Assembly (NCBI GenBank): GCA_001969505.1
Contig: LSSK01000394.1
Location: 1 to 47,747, forward strand
From: Zancudomyces culisetae
Lineage: Eukaryota; Kickxellomycota; Harpellomycetes; Harpellales; Legeriomycetaceae
Length of the DNA: 47,747 nucleotides
Direction: 5' to 3'
This document shows positions 23,101 to 34,224 of the stretch, piece after piece (the first letter of the stretch is position 1; every line of letters starts with the position of its first letter). Under the pieces are notes generated by a model that was not told where the DNA came from, made no database searches, and was given only the letters and a program-made list of their open reading frames with translations. The translations under genes and the position numbers were made by a program.

Positions 23101-24957
23101 CCAGTACCTTGACACTTACCACTAGAAACCAGCACTGTGTGTCGTCATTATATTCTGAATGCTATCATTGCTCCTGGTACATACGTAGCTAGCTATGTTG
23201 TGCAAAGTAGGAGAGAGTGTGTAACATAGTTTTGCAAATATCAAATACATTGTGACATCCACTGCTGTTTTCATCACTTTTACATACATTTAGTATTTGT
23301 ATTTAACAAATAAAAAAAAAGCTAAATTTTATCCAAATGTCTTGTGTAGTACACTTAATAAATATATCTTGCTATGTTTTCGTCATGACGGTGACAAGCT
23401 TTTATATTTAGAACTCTAGAAATACCCCCAAATAGAGTAGATAACTTGTGTATTAAAGAAGGTGCTTATGTACAGCGGGAGATACTGTCCTAACACCAAA
23501 ATAGACTGGTATTGACTGTTTGCGATTTATACAAATACACAAATACGTATTATACTTCCACATAGCTACCAAAATACATGTGCTCTTTTTTAATATTAGA
23601 ATGTTTATAAGCTACACAGCTGTAGCAAGGTATCCGCTTTAGGTACACAAATCTTTGATATTATGTACTGTACTTTAGTCGAAGTTTTTGGGTTAGTTAA
23701 GTGCTAAAATTACATGTGTAAATTTTCATAGATTATAAACCATAGTTTAGCTTTTTTGCCCATCAGAATATACTTGATCTTGGAATGTCGGGTATGCTGT
23801 GAAAATTTATAGCAGGGTTGGCGAAAACACCATCCGGAAGTGTGAAATTCGATTACCAAATAATTCTGCTGTTTATTGGTTTTTGATTATGGTGTTGGGA
23901 TAGCTGGTTTTATCACCTTACCTAGTTCTCATTTGTGCATTACCAATCTTCATATTGTGACGGCTTTGTCAGTCCTATTTTGCCCCATTAAAAAAATACA
24001 TGCACACAAGATGAATACATATTTAGATTGTGAATAAAATTCGTGCAGATTTATAACAAAGTGAGGTTTTCTGAATTTCAATAGGGTATAAACTATAAAA
24101 ATTTAAATGTAATCACAATTAGCAAATACAAATCAGTTCATTGATATAGATATTATTAATAAAGCAAAAAAATTTTTTTTGCGTGTATTTGGCGAATAAA
24201 TCCACAATACAATGGCATAAGGCTGTGGAAACTTTTTTGTCTTATATGTTGAACAAGATGATTTGATTGAGACTTGCCTCTCCAAACAATAATATTTGCT
24301 CCAAAAAATAAATCAACCAAATTAAATAAAAAAAATATTTTTTTTAAAATTTAAATAAAAACATTCAAGTTTGAAAGCTAGTTATTGATTTGTTGACTCC
24401 ATGAATTAAAGGGTACAAAAATGAAAATTTCGCTATTAAACTATAATTGTTGTTAAAGCAGTTTTTTTTCTGACTAAAAAAAATTAGTGAAACTTATTGA
24501 AGTCATCGCACATTTACACGAAAGAAACGATTAAAACAGGGGAAAGTGTGCTGATAAAATAATGTACTGGTCTTTGTGAGCTTAAACACTTTTTTTTTTA
24601 TCAAAACAAATTCACTAAAATACGAATAAAACTAAAAAGTTAATACCACAAAATTAAAACTAAAAAGCATAACACTAAACCAACTTGTTTATTTATCCAA
24701 TATCAAAGGTATACACAAATACTTTCTTTTATTTTTGCTGGTCGTGCAAGAAAAATAATAGTACCTAGGGGAACTTGGTCAGCGATTAGATTGATGAACA
24801 AAGTAACCTGAAGATTCTCTTTCATTCTATTATCTACCTTTGGTTTAAATAAATTTTGTTGCTTTAGCCTGTAAAATAAACACAAAGAGCGAGGTGCGAA
24901 GAAATATCGTCTTAAAAAAGGGGAAAACCAAACATAGAGGATAAAAAAATTAAAAGA
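20114..24957. other. Long gene-free region upstream of permease and PP2A B56
   Basis: About 4.8 kb with no convincing exon on either strand. It separates two divergently transcribed genes. Open frames at 21452-21649 (Cys-rich, no ATG), 22658-22858, 22693-22983 and 24703-24885 (no ATG) look like chance. A 7-bp inverted repeat with a five-base loop lies at 22750-22768. A fragment resembling part of a U2 snRNA at about 21139 was considered and rejected. Confidence 0.5.
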
Positions 24958-26661
24958 ATGCTAAAAAGGGAGGAGCCACTGGTCTCTGGAATAGGAAACA
25001 AACCAATGAGTATAGAAAAAGCAACAATAAATCCGACAAGTCCAAAAAGTCCAACGAGTCCAACAAACGCAAACGAAAATGCTCGAAAGCTGAGTAACGA
25101 AAAGAAAAAGAGGGAGAATCCAAACAAGCCCAAACCGGGAAGTAATAGAGCTGAATTCTTAGTGTTTCCACAGATAGACGATGAAAAAAACAGTGAGAAG
25201 GATAAGCTACGACTGTTTTTAAAGAAGGTGGAGCAGTGTAACATTTTATTTGACTTTGGGAAAGCAGAAGAAAATATTAAGGGAAAGGAAGCGAAAAGAG
25301 TAACATTAGAAGAAATAATAGAGTATGTAGGAAGATATGGAATCAGCCGTAGCGAATTAGTATACAGCGCGACGATAAATATGGTATCCAACAATATGTT
25401 CCGTGATTTAAGTCCGCAAGCAGATGAGGTCAATGGGGGGACGGGTATCAATGGAGGTGGAGGTATGGCAGAGGCATTTGATGAAGAAGATGACATGATT
25501 AGCGAAGTGAGTTGGCCACATTTGGAGTTGGTTTATGGCTTTTTTCTGAGGTTTTTGGAAAGTCCAACATTTGATGAAGGAATAGCAAGAAAGTATATAG
25601 ACAGCAGATTCTGCACAAAGCTTTTGGCGTTATTTGACAGCGAGGATATAAGAGAGAGAGAGATGCTAAAAACAATCTTACATCGGATATATGGAAAGTT
25701 GCTAGGTCTAAGGGCCTTTATAAGAAAGTCGATTAACTATATATTCTTGCAGTTTGTGTACGAGAATGAAAATTTTAATGGGATAACAGAACTACTGGAG
25801 ATATTGGGGTCTATAATAAATGGGTTTACAACACCATTGAAGGAGGAGCACAAAGTGTTCTTAAAGAGGGTGTTGTTACCATTACACAAGGCTAAACATT
25901 TGTGCAATTTTCATCCGCAGTTAGCATACTGCACAGTTCAATTTATTGAAAAGGAGCCTGCGCTGTCTACTGAGATAGTCTTTCAACTACTCAAGTACTG
26001 GCCAAAAACCAATTCATCAAAGGAGGTTATGTACTTGAATGAAATTGAAGAGATTTTAGAAGTAGTTACTGTTGAAGAATTTGAAACTTTCCATTGCCAG
26101 CTATTTTCGCGGTTGTCGAAGTGTATTGTTTCCCCACAGTTCCAGGTTGCCGAAAGGGCGTTTTCATTTTGGAGAAATGATCATATCATCCAGCTAATTA
26201 ATATGACTTTGGAGGCAATTATGCCTATTGTTTTGAAAGAGGTATTCTATTCATGTAAATCTCACTGGAACAGCAACATCCATCACCAAGCAAACGCTGT
26301 TTACAAGTATTTTATGCTTAGCGATCAACTTTTGTTTGAGCGTTGTATTGATAGTATGAGAGTCCAGTACCAGAGTCACTCCCAGCGTATGATGGACAGC
26401 CAAAAGCTATGGGAAACTTTAAAGCAAAGCGACTCTGCGACTGGCTTCCCAACTATAATAACTCCCATCTCAAATACCACACCATCAACTCCCGAATCTA
26501 CCAGTAGCGATATGTCCGACTTTGATGTTCTACTTGAACGCATCGTCAAGCCTGAAAATCTACTCTCATTTGATCCTAATGACAGCAACCCTGGTTTTTT
26601 TGACCAAGGTGTTGGAGGTAGTTCTGCTGATGATGATTTCGGATCTGATTTTCTTGGCTAA
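24958..26661 (+). CDS. PP2A regulatory subunit B56 (B') (yeast Rts1 type)
   Basis: This 567-residue, single-exon protein is a targeting subunit of protein phosphatase 2A. Residues ~75-520 form the B56 HEAT-like array. Recognisable pieces include LRLFLKKVEQCNILFDF, SWPHLELVYGFFLRFLESP, YIDSRFCTKLLALFDSED, EREMLKTILHRIYGK, FIRKSINYIFLQFVYE and NFHPQLAYCTVQFIEKE. These residues build the convex surface that contacts the A and C subunits and the LxxIxE-binding groove. An acidic, Gly-rich insertion (residues ~159-180) and a Ser/Thr-rich tail flank the core. The start ATG follows an A-rich leader. It is convergent with mL44 (stops about 240 bp apart). The protein probably functions in chromosome segregation and stress signalling, as in other fungi, though the sequence does not prove that. 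Confidence 0.95.
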   Translation: MLKREEPLVSGIGNKPMSIEKATINPTSPKSPTSPTNANENARKLSNEKKKRENPNKPKPGSNRAEFLVFPQIDDEKNSEKDKLRLFLKKVEQCNILFDFGKAEENIKGKEAKRVTLEEIIEYVGRYGISRSELVYSATINMVSNNMFRDLSPQADEVNGGTGINGGGGMAEAFDEEDDMISEVSWPHLELVYGFFLRFLESPTFDEGIARKYIDSRFCTKLLALFDSEDIREREMLKTILHRIYGKLLGLRAFIRKSINYIFLQFVYENENFNGITELLEILGSIINGFTTPLKEEHKVFLKRVLLPLHKAKHLCNFHPQLAYCTVQFIEKEPALSTEIVFQLLKYWPKTNSSKEVMYLNEIEEILEVVTVEEFETFHCQLFSRLSKCIVSPQFQVAERAFSFWRNDHIIQLINMTLEAIMPIVLKEVFYSCKSHWNSNIHHQANAVYKYFMLSDQLLFERCIDSMRVQYQSHSQRMMDSQKLWETLKQSDSATGFPTIITPISNTTPSTPESTSSDMSDFDVLLERIVKPENLLSFDPNDSNPGFFDQGVGGSSADDDFGSDFLG

Positions 26662-26899
26662 TTTTTTTTTCTTTGGCAATGTAAAAGGAAAAAAAAATCC
26701 TTATATTTGTTTTATAATGATACTTTTTCAAGTACATAGATATTAAATATTCATGTGACTATTAATTTTTTTTATGTCCTTTATTTCAAATAAAAAACAC
26801 ATTAACATCATTATTTATATGTTGTTATCGTCCTAAAAAAAATTGTTATAAATGGAAGGGGAGGAAGGGATCAAGGGGGCTTATCACAAACCAGGTGAC

Positions 26900-27895
26900 T
26901 TATAGGAAAGATATTTGGTTCTCTTCATAGTCCAGCTGTTCCACACTGCCTTTATATCTGGTGTCTTTGAATCTAATTAATAGTGCATCACGGATGGCTT
27001 TTGTTTCAGCAGCAGCAATGCTTTTTGTACTACTTCCTTCACCAACCTTGTTTTTTCCGATATATAAGGCAACAGTATGAACTTCATGAGGCGTCAGTGT
27101 GAAATGGTTGCTGATTTCACTTCCTGAGCTGTTATTGTTCACAACTATACTTTTGATTTGTGATGGGTTGATTTTGTTAACCTTCAAGGTTTCCATAAAC
27201 ACTGACTTTGGAGAATCCGTAAGGTATTCAACAACACTAGCATCAACATTAATGTTTGCAAATAGATGCTTATCCAAGAACTGTTTTGTCTGGACAGATC
27301 CGAGATCAACGTATATCGCTCCAACTAATGCGCAAAAAGCCTTTCCAAATATTTTCTCTTTGCCGTTTGTCGTTGCAGTCCACAAGACATACTTGGGTAG
27401 TCCTATTCTTTCAGCAAGCTTAGATAGCTGATGGGTGCCAAAGTATGCTTTTCTCAAATACTCGATTTCCTCAAATGTTAATCCATGCGTGTTTTCATTC
27501 GCCATCAGGTACTCCGTTGTTGTCAAGTTTAAGACTTTTTTCCCCATCATTTCTAACCGTTCGTTTGTAAATATCCTTCCGTGCATAAACGATTTGTGAA
27601 CAAACAGTCGTGTTATTTCCAACTTGTTGGTTGCGGAGAATTTTATCCCTAATTCGTTTTCCAGAGAGCCCAGATTAGCCAGCAGCTTTGATTCTAACTC
27701 TTTAGTCAAATACTTGCTCTTTACAGGTATCTCGTTGCTTTGGAGATTTTCTGTATTATTTTCTTGTGTCAATGTGCTCATTTTTCTTGATGTATACAAT
27801 GAGCTGATCGTTTTATACTGATCTACTAACGACTTTGGATTTGATCGTGCAAATTTTCTAGCAACAGCTAGTCGTGGTACTATCCTTCCAAACAT
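26900..27895 (-). CDS. MRPL3: Mitochondrial ribosomal protein mL44 (yeast MRPL3 type)
   Basis: This 331-residue large-subunit mitoribosomal protein combines an RNase III-like domain with a double-stranded RNA-binding domain. The first ~38 residues are basic and free of acidic residues up to the Asp (MFGRIVPRLAVARKFARS), a mitochondrial presequence. The RNase III fold spans about residues 78-220 (FVHKSFMHGRIFTNERLEMMGKKVL, GKAFCALVGAIYVDLG). The acidic catalytic residues of true RNase III (ERLEFLGDA and ExxFxALVGA) are altered to ERLEMMGKK and KAFCALVGA, so it should be catalytically inert, as expected for mL44. The C-terminal dsRBD ends in the GKNKVGEGSSTKSIAAAETKA helix, which is typical. 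The gene shares a 1.7 kb upstream region with eL15 on the other side. Confidence 0.95.
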   Translation of the reverse strand: MFGRIVPRLAVARKFARSNPKSLVDQYKTISSLYTSRKMSTLTQENNTENLQSNEIPVKSKYLTKELESKLLANLGSLENELGIKFSATNKLEITRLFVHKSFMHGRIFTNERLEMMGKKVLNLTTTEYLMANENTHGLTFEEIEYLRKAYFGTHQLSKLAERIGLPKYVLWTATTNGKEKIFGKAFCALVGAIYVDLGSVQTKQFLDKHLFANINVDASVVEYLTDSPKSVFMETLKVNKINPSQIKSIVVNNNSSGSEISNHFTLTPHEVHTVALYIGKNKVGEGSSTKSIAAAETKAIRDALLIRFKDTRYKGSVEQLDYEENQISFL

Positions 27896-29582
27896 TTTAA
27901 ACTGGATTTACTTTTGTACTTCTATTGTTTATTCAACCCGTGTAAATTAACGATTTTGTAGAACTTGGTTATAGTCTAATTTTCTATCAAAACATTCACT
28001 AATGTTATTTAAATCTTAAAAACGCTCTCAAATGATAATTCCTGAAATCAATTCTGGAGGTGGAAAAAAAAAACTGCTGCCCAGTTCCAAAATTTGCTTT
28101 TTTCCCCCTCCCTTCATTCGTTTATCATCAGTATCTTCATTTCGCAACCATGCCATTAATTACCTGAGCTAAAATTAAACCACCCGTTTTATTGAAAAAA
28201 ATTTTTTTTTTGCTTTAGAAACCATTGATCAAATACAATCTGAACTACCTCAACAAAATATATGGAGTTAAGAACAAACCGGCAAGAAAAAAAGTATATA
28301 AAAAAAGGCAGCATGACATCAGATGATCCAAGTATATATACACTTGGTTGCCAGCGACGAGTTATGGAAGCTTCTCTAAATATAAAGAGATGTATATATT
28401 TATACTATCCCTTCCCCCCTTTCTTACAAAAACCATCAATACTGCTCAAACTTTTACCTTTATTTTAGTGACGTTTATTGAGCAAAAACAAAAATTCCAA
28501 CCGTTTTGTGATTTCTAATAGTACTAGTCAGTTGAGATTCCAGCTGACTAGTCGGATGGGCTCATCAGTGATGTTTAGAAAATGTTCCTTGTAATTATCT
28601 TGCTTTTCTCTCATTTTCATGTTTAATCAGAAAAACGAAATGAATAATTTGTGACAAATGTCTTTTAATATATCGGTAAATATCACTGTAAGATTGGAGA
28701 CTTATTTTCATCTGTAGATAATTTTCAACAAATTCTTACGCCCGGTATACACACGTGTAGTAAAGAGAAAATAAAGATTTCATACTAAAATGCATGGTTC
28801 ATCAACAAGATATGATTGAGTTCGGCTTCTATATCTGGCGAGTATTTATCTTTATGCACATTTTCAAATTAGTGATGGGAACTATACTCAACAAGGTGAG
28901 GTGCAAGTGATGGTAAATAAAGATAATAAAAAAGGGCTTGTAGCTATGGTTAAAGTCCTAAATACACTCTAAAGTAGGTATTGCTTGATCTACCATAAAC
29001 GAAACACTTCTTGGTTTCAATTAACATATTAGAAAGTCTAAAAAAACGAGTAAAAAAAAATTTTGAAATGATAGAAAAAAAGGACCACTTAAATGATCAG
29101 AATTATTTTTTTATGTTTGGCTTATTTGAGTAATTAGCTTTAGCAATCCATTTTTTTTTTTTTAGAAAAAATTAAAAGTGAGGGAGGGTAAAATAAAAGA
29201 TCTATTTTATTTCGGTTTTAGTTATATTAAGAGGGTTCGTCTAGAAATATACATCAAGGCTAAAAGGTAATTACAGTATGTCTATATGTTAAGTATGATA
29301 CAGTATATGTGTACTTTACGATAAAATGGAAAAGGTTTACCGTATACCGCGGTGATACTCATTGGAAATTTGAATCCAGTAATTACAAAATCTCAACACA
29401 TTGTAATCTGTCGATTTGCTTTGAATCCTTTTTTGTTTTCTAAATATTGAAAGTACGGAATTGACAATACTAGCGGTGGATTCTGTATATTCGACATTAA
29501 CCATTGTTTGAGCAAAGAAAGTATATAGTGGGATATACTAAAAAGGGTTGGTTTATTTTAAAATAGGGAAATCTAATCGAAA
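27896..29582. other. Divergent intergenic region of mL44 and eL15
   Basis: About 1.7 kb lies between the two divergent start codons, so it should hold both promoters. It contains a 12-bp hairpin at 28523-28552. A 68-codon open frame at 28262-28468 looks like chance. Short poly-T runs occur near 29150. Confidence 0.5.
28523..28552. other. 12-bp hairpin with six-base loop
   Basis: Arms at 28523-28534 and 28541-28552 pair over all 12 positions (one T-G wobble) around a six-base loop, AGATTC. GC content of the stem is higher than in the surrounding DNA. It is not followed by a T run, so a factor-independent type terminator is not suggested. Confidence 0.6.
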
Positions 29583-30197
29583 ATGGGAGCATACAAATAC
29601 CTCGAAGAACTTCAAAAGAAGAAGCAATCCGATGTTATGCGCTTTTTGTTGCGCGTTCGTTGCTGGGAATACAGACAACGCAAGGTAGTGCACAGAGCCT
29701 CAAGATCATCTAGACCAGACAAGGCCAGAAGATTGGGATACAAGGCAATTCAAGGATTTGTAATTTACAGAATCCGCGTCCGCAGAGGAGGACGCAAGAG
29801 ACCCGTTAAGAAGGGAGCAGTATTTGGAAAGCCAGTCAACCATGGTATCAACGAAATGAAATACAAGAGATCTTTGAGAGCCACCGCCGAAGAGAGAGTT
29901 GGTAGAAGATGCAAGAACTTGAGAGTATTGAACTCATACTGGATTAACGAAGATAGCACCTACAAGTACTACGAGGTAATCCTTGTTGACCCAAGCCACA
30001 AGGCCATTAGACGCAACCCAAGAATCAACTGGATCTGTAACCCAGTTCACAAGAGACGTGAAGCTAGAGCCCTCACCTCCATCGGTAAGAAGAACAGAGG
30101 TAAAGGTAAGGGACACTTGTTCAATAAGACAGCTGGCTCAGGAAGACGTGCCACCTGGAAACGTAACAACACCTTGTCTCTGCGCCGCTACCGTTAA
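29583..30197 (+). CDS. RPL15: Ribosomal protein eL15 (60S)
   Basis: This is a complete 204-residue cytosolic large-subunit ribosomal protein in one exon. It begins [18 protein letters not shown] and ends [10 protein letters not shown], the standard eL15 termini. Conserved basic blocks such as [37 protein letters not shown] and [12 protein letters not shown] are intact. Codon use is more C/G-ending (AAC, AAG, ACC, TTG) than in neighbouring genes, as expected of a highly expressed gene. The gene is convergent with YME2, whose stop is 240 bp away. Confidence 0.98.
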   Translation: MGAYKYLEELQKKKQSDVMRFLLRVRCWEYRQRKVVHRASRSSRPDKARRLGYKAIQGFVIYRIRVRRGGRKRPVKKGAVFGKPVNHGINEMKYKRSLRATAEERVGRRCKNLRVLNSYWINEDSTYKYYEVILVDPSHKAIRRNPRINWICNPVHKRREARALTSIGKKNRGKGKGHLFNKTAGSGRRATWKRNNTLSLRRYR

Positions 30198-30436
30198 AGG
30201 ATCTAATGTTTTAAACTTTTTCCTTTACGATATAATTTTACTATTATCAATGTCCCTTTTTTCTTTCCATCTTTTTTTCTGTTCTCACTTGAAAATATAA
30301 AAGTGTTAATTGTTCAAAGTCGTTTGCGCTCTTTTCGCGCGTTACAAACAAGAATATCTGTAAAGTATAAAGATAAAGTAGCAGTTTATGCCTCATATTA
30401 GCGGAATAAAAAAAAGGTAGTAGTATGTAAACTAGG

Positions 30437-33400
30437 TTAAAACGATAAGCTGTTGACGAGCTCGTCATAGTTGTCAATCTTATTGTTGATGGCATGGATC
30501 TTGTCTAGCAAGAACAACACTCTGTGTTGATGCTGGGACGATAGGGCGTAGAAAGTAGTGGGTAGCTGGATACGTGTAGTGCTATGGGATGATAGACCCA
30601 GATAAGACAGAATACTTGAGAAGATCCCGCTTTGGCGGGGTGCCGGTGCGTTGGCCTGGGCTGTTGTCCCTGGCACACTGGTAGCCCCGTTGAGGTTGAA
30701 AATCCCATACCCAGCCAGTTCGGCATTGAGTTTTTGTAGGTTAGCTGTCTCCAGGTCAATTAATTGCTTGTAGTATAACGTCTTGACGTATTTGATAAAA
30801 GAGTCCTGCGAAGCACTGGGTTCAGATGTGATTGCTTTGAACGCCAGCAAAAGAATTTTTCTACTTGCCGTCAAGTATGTCGGTATTGAGTCTACAAACA
30901 CTACGTTTATAAGGCCCTGCGATTGAAAGTTGATCAGACTGCTGTTGTTTATGTTGGGAAATTTACTGGGATCAAACAGCGAGTTGGTTGAAATCACTTT
31001 GTTGTAGTTGAGCTTGTAATTACCTCCGTCATTCTCAAGGCCGTCCCCGGGCTTAACTTGGGATCCAAAAGCCGAAATTATATGCCACAGCTGAATCGCA
31101 TTGACGCTGTTACTACCCCCGTTACCGTTACCGTTACCATTCCCACTATTTTTAGATCCATCGCTAAGGCAACCATTCAAGATGCGTTTCACCGTAATAA
31201 CATTTCTTTTAACCACAGTGTCTAGAGCAGCTAGTGGCGCCGCACCTCTTAGTATTTCACTGACATATATATCCAAATCATCTTGGTTGACGCCGATCTT
31301 TGATACACAGTCGATATGTGCACGCAGCAATTCGCGACTGTCATTATCATTGAATATCAAGCTTGGACTGATAGTTGCCAGCTTGTATGTCACATACGAA
31401 ACAGCATCGTTTTGATCAGGTTCTTTCACAGCAATAACATCAATTAGTCCTGACTGAAGGGTTCCTAAAGAGCTAGAATCCATTGCTCCTGAAGTGTTTT
31501 CACTACCATTTTTACTCTGTGTGCTGCCGAGCGACCAGAGTTGCAACATATCTCGATAGATTGACTTGTTGGTGGTGGTTAAAACTATGTGTGCTAACCC
31601 CGTTTCAGCAACCCTTCTGCAAAAATCTGCCACTTCTCTGTAATATCCAAAGTTGGAATGTGGGTACATGTTCATGAAGTTGGTGATTATTATCAGAGGT
31701 ATCTCCTCGTTGGGAATTTCGTGCTCAATATTGGTCAAAAGAATCTCAGTGCTGTCGTTATGTCCAGCTTTTCCCTCACTATAGTCAAGTTCTGACGATT
31801 TCATACCATTATTTTCGGCTTTTTTCGCCCTCGATACCGCCTTAGCATGCTTAGCGGCAGAGTTATACAAGTTGGTTGTGTAAATTCTATCAAGTGCTGT
31901 CAATACTGCATCCATGATTTGACTGGCCTGGCCTGAAGCTGAAGTTGACAGCCCTATCGTCTTCTGTCCCATAGTCGAGCTGATTATCTTGTCTAATAAC
32001 CCCTGTATACTTCTAAGCGAACCAAAAAACGGCATAAACCCAACCATTCTTGCTAATACATCTAGTTGGTAGTTTTCACTGTTGAGCCCTGCAATTTGCT
32101 CCAATGTTCCCATATCAATCTCCAAAACATTTCTTTTATTTCTTTTTGCCAACCTTGCCAATTCACCCTTTCCTACGCCCTCAGGTCCACTAATTACTAT
32201 TATTTCATTGGGCCTATTATTTTTTTCCACCTTGTTTATCAACCTTTCTATACTTTCTGACTCGATTTCTCTTAATGCTGTCTTCTCTTGTCCCCTAGCT
32301 CCACCAACAGCATCAATCAGATAAATTCCATATTTTCCCACTTTTAGCCCCATCATACTGGCAAGCTCTTTAGCTTTATCTACCACATATATCCCTAATC
32401 TATCTATTCTTCTGGTAACTTTGTTTTTGATAAACCACAATCTTATTGGCTCCACCAATGCCAATACTGCTGCTATTATCGCTGCTAGAATTATCGGTAG
32501 CAAGATTTTCGAGTGCGTATTGTAAAACTCTGTAAATATCTTTCTCTTAGCCACCTTATCATATACGATCCATAAGTTCATACCCATGATAATATCACCC
32601 CCCTCACAATTCAATGCGTATGCAGCACTCTTTGGTGACACATATCGCACCTCCACGCTGTTACCATCCACTATTCTTATCGAATATATTCTACCATACT
32701 CTCTAAAAACCTTGTATACTTTTTCCAATCCCGCACCCGTGAGTACTGTCTTGTTCGCGTTGTTCTCTACCCCTCCCCCCAAAGAAACTTTGAGGTTGCG
32801 TGTTGGAAAGTAATCCATCAAATCTTCATTAAATGGTTCGCCCTTTACCCTAAATACCCGAGGTATTCTATTTGTATATCTCTTTACCACCCCCTTATAC
32901 TCTATATCTACGCTTTTCTGTAGTCGCTCTACCAATCTCTCTTCATACTTGTTCGTTTCTTCATCGGTTTTGTATTTGATATATATTCTTGCTCCTCCAT
33001 CTCGAAATCTACATATATACAGATGTACTGTTTTTAATGTAATGCTGGGTAATTAATTCAAGCAAAATATGACCGGAATATTTACCTGTCTTCTATCCTA
33101 GTTATCTCCACTTCCCCTTCCAGCTCTTTGATTTTTTTTGTGATATGACTCACTTTCTCTTTATTGATCCATGAATCCACAAGTGAAATTACGTCAAGTT
33201 TGTGTTGTTGCACCTTAAAGACGTTCCCAACAAATATTGCTCCTTCATGTTGTTTAAGTTTCTATTCATAGTTGAAGTTACAGACATTGATATTCATTTT
33301 TCAAATGTTTATAATAACAAAACAAAAATTATATTGAGTGGAAGAAGAAAGCGCTGCTTCTCGTTTAAAAAACAAAACTAGAATACAAAATTATGACTTG

Positions 33401-33602
33401 CATTTTCTTCATTTTTTAGAGTCGAAGTCTCAGCCTCTGTGTTATATCTTCTATTTGCACAGACTATGTCTGAATTAAGATATTTTACCCCACGTAAACT
33501 AGTATTATAAAGTCTCCTTTTCAAAACCCCCTGGATGTTTAACCTGGATATACTTTCTAAACGCAGAGTGTTTACTGATTTTATGATTTTGTACATTTTC
33601 AA
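30437..33602 (-). CDS. YME2: YME2/RNA12-type mitochondrial inner-membrane protein
   Basis: This is a fungal mitochondrial escape/nucleoid-maintenance protein of the inner membrane. Three exons: 33387-33602, 33086-33261, 30437-33008, totalling 987 residues. Exon 1 (72 residues) is Arg/Ser-rich with KRRLYNTS, a typical matrix presequence. Exon 2 opens the conserved mature part (HEGAIFVGNVFK) and joins exon 3 in ARIEDR-type phase to give IEDRFRDGGARIYIKY. An RRM-like region leads to a membrane helix (ILLPIILAAIIAAVLALV) near residue 290. A Walker-like P-loop, ISGPEGVGKGELAR, follows, and the large C-terminal RNA12 domain should face the intermembrane space. The intron 2 splice (GTAAAT...TAG, 33009-33085) is clear. 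The exon 1 donor, GTATTC, is weak and taken because it alone fits the frame. A Gly/Asn repeat encoded by (GTTACC)n at ~31128 is an insertion. Confidence 0.9.
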
Positions 33603-34224
33603 CTGAAATATACCATATCAAATTTAACACTATTTTAGTTTTTTGAATTCCGACATATCATCCTTGGCTCAATAACTCGATTTTGTTGGCATTTATTATA
33701 ATCTTTTTTTTTATTTTGTAAATGTTCGCATTTAAAAAAATTATATAATCCTGTTTTGTTAGTTTTACAGAGCTGTTTGTTTTGCTATTGTTTGTTTAAA
33801 GTTTAATACATTAGCGAAATACCTCTTTTCGGTTCCTTGGAACGTGGATATTGGTACCTATAAAAAAGTATAATATTTTGAACCCTATCCAGACACAGAC
33901 AGCTCATGTAAATAAAACAATATACTGGTAACCGTGTTGATCTTCCTATCCGCACGCCCATTCACTACATAAGGTGAAAGTACCTTACACTGGGGGGGGA
34001 GGGGGGAGGGGTGAAGGCTCAATGGCCCAGATTTCATTTTATGTTTATAATGTTTTAAACTATCTGTATCAAATTCACGGTTTTTTATACTGAGCTAGCC
34101 AACCAAGTTATACATAACTCCATTAGATTTGGTATGTCTCTGATTGATAATATTGATACTTGCTAACACCAAAAGGGTAGAAACACGTAAACGCTACAAA
34201 AAGGAATACTTTTCTCTTAAGAAA
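33603..34224. other. YME2 upstream region with a G-rich tract
   Basis: About 620 bp between the YME2 start and the stop of the MFS gene (same strand). It should contain the YME2 promoter and the MFS 3' untranslated region. The only striking element is the G run at 33992-34011. Confidence 0.5.
33992..34011 (+). other. G-quadruplex-type G8-A-G6-A-G4 tract
   Basis: Eight G, one A, six G, one A and four G stand in otherwise AT-rich DNA. Eighteen of 20 bases are G, enough for four G3 or longer tracts, so an intramolecular quadruplex could form on the plus strand (C-rich complement on the MFS coding strand). It lies in the 3' flank of the MFS transporter, about 210 bp from its stop. Confidence 0.75.

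Noticed and set aside
24703-24885. Minus-strand open frame upstream of the B56 gene
   Set aside because: It begins at GTG inside a run that resembles an intron acceptor. No coherent exon was found.
28553-28625. Box C/D snoRNA beside the 28523 hairpin
   Set aside because: GTGATGT differs from the C box, and no properly placed CTGA D box with terminal stem was found.
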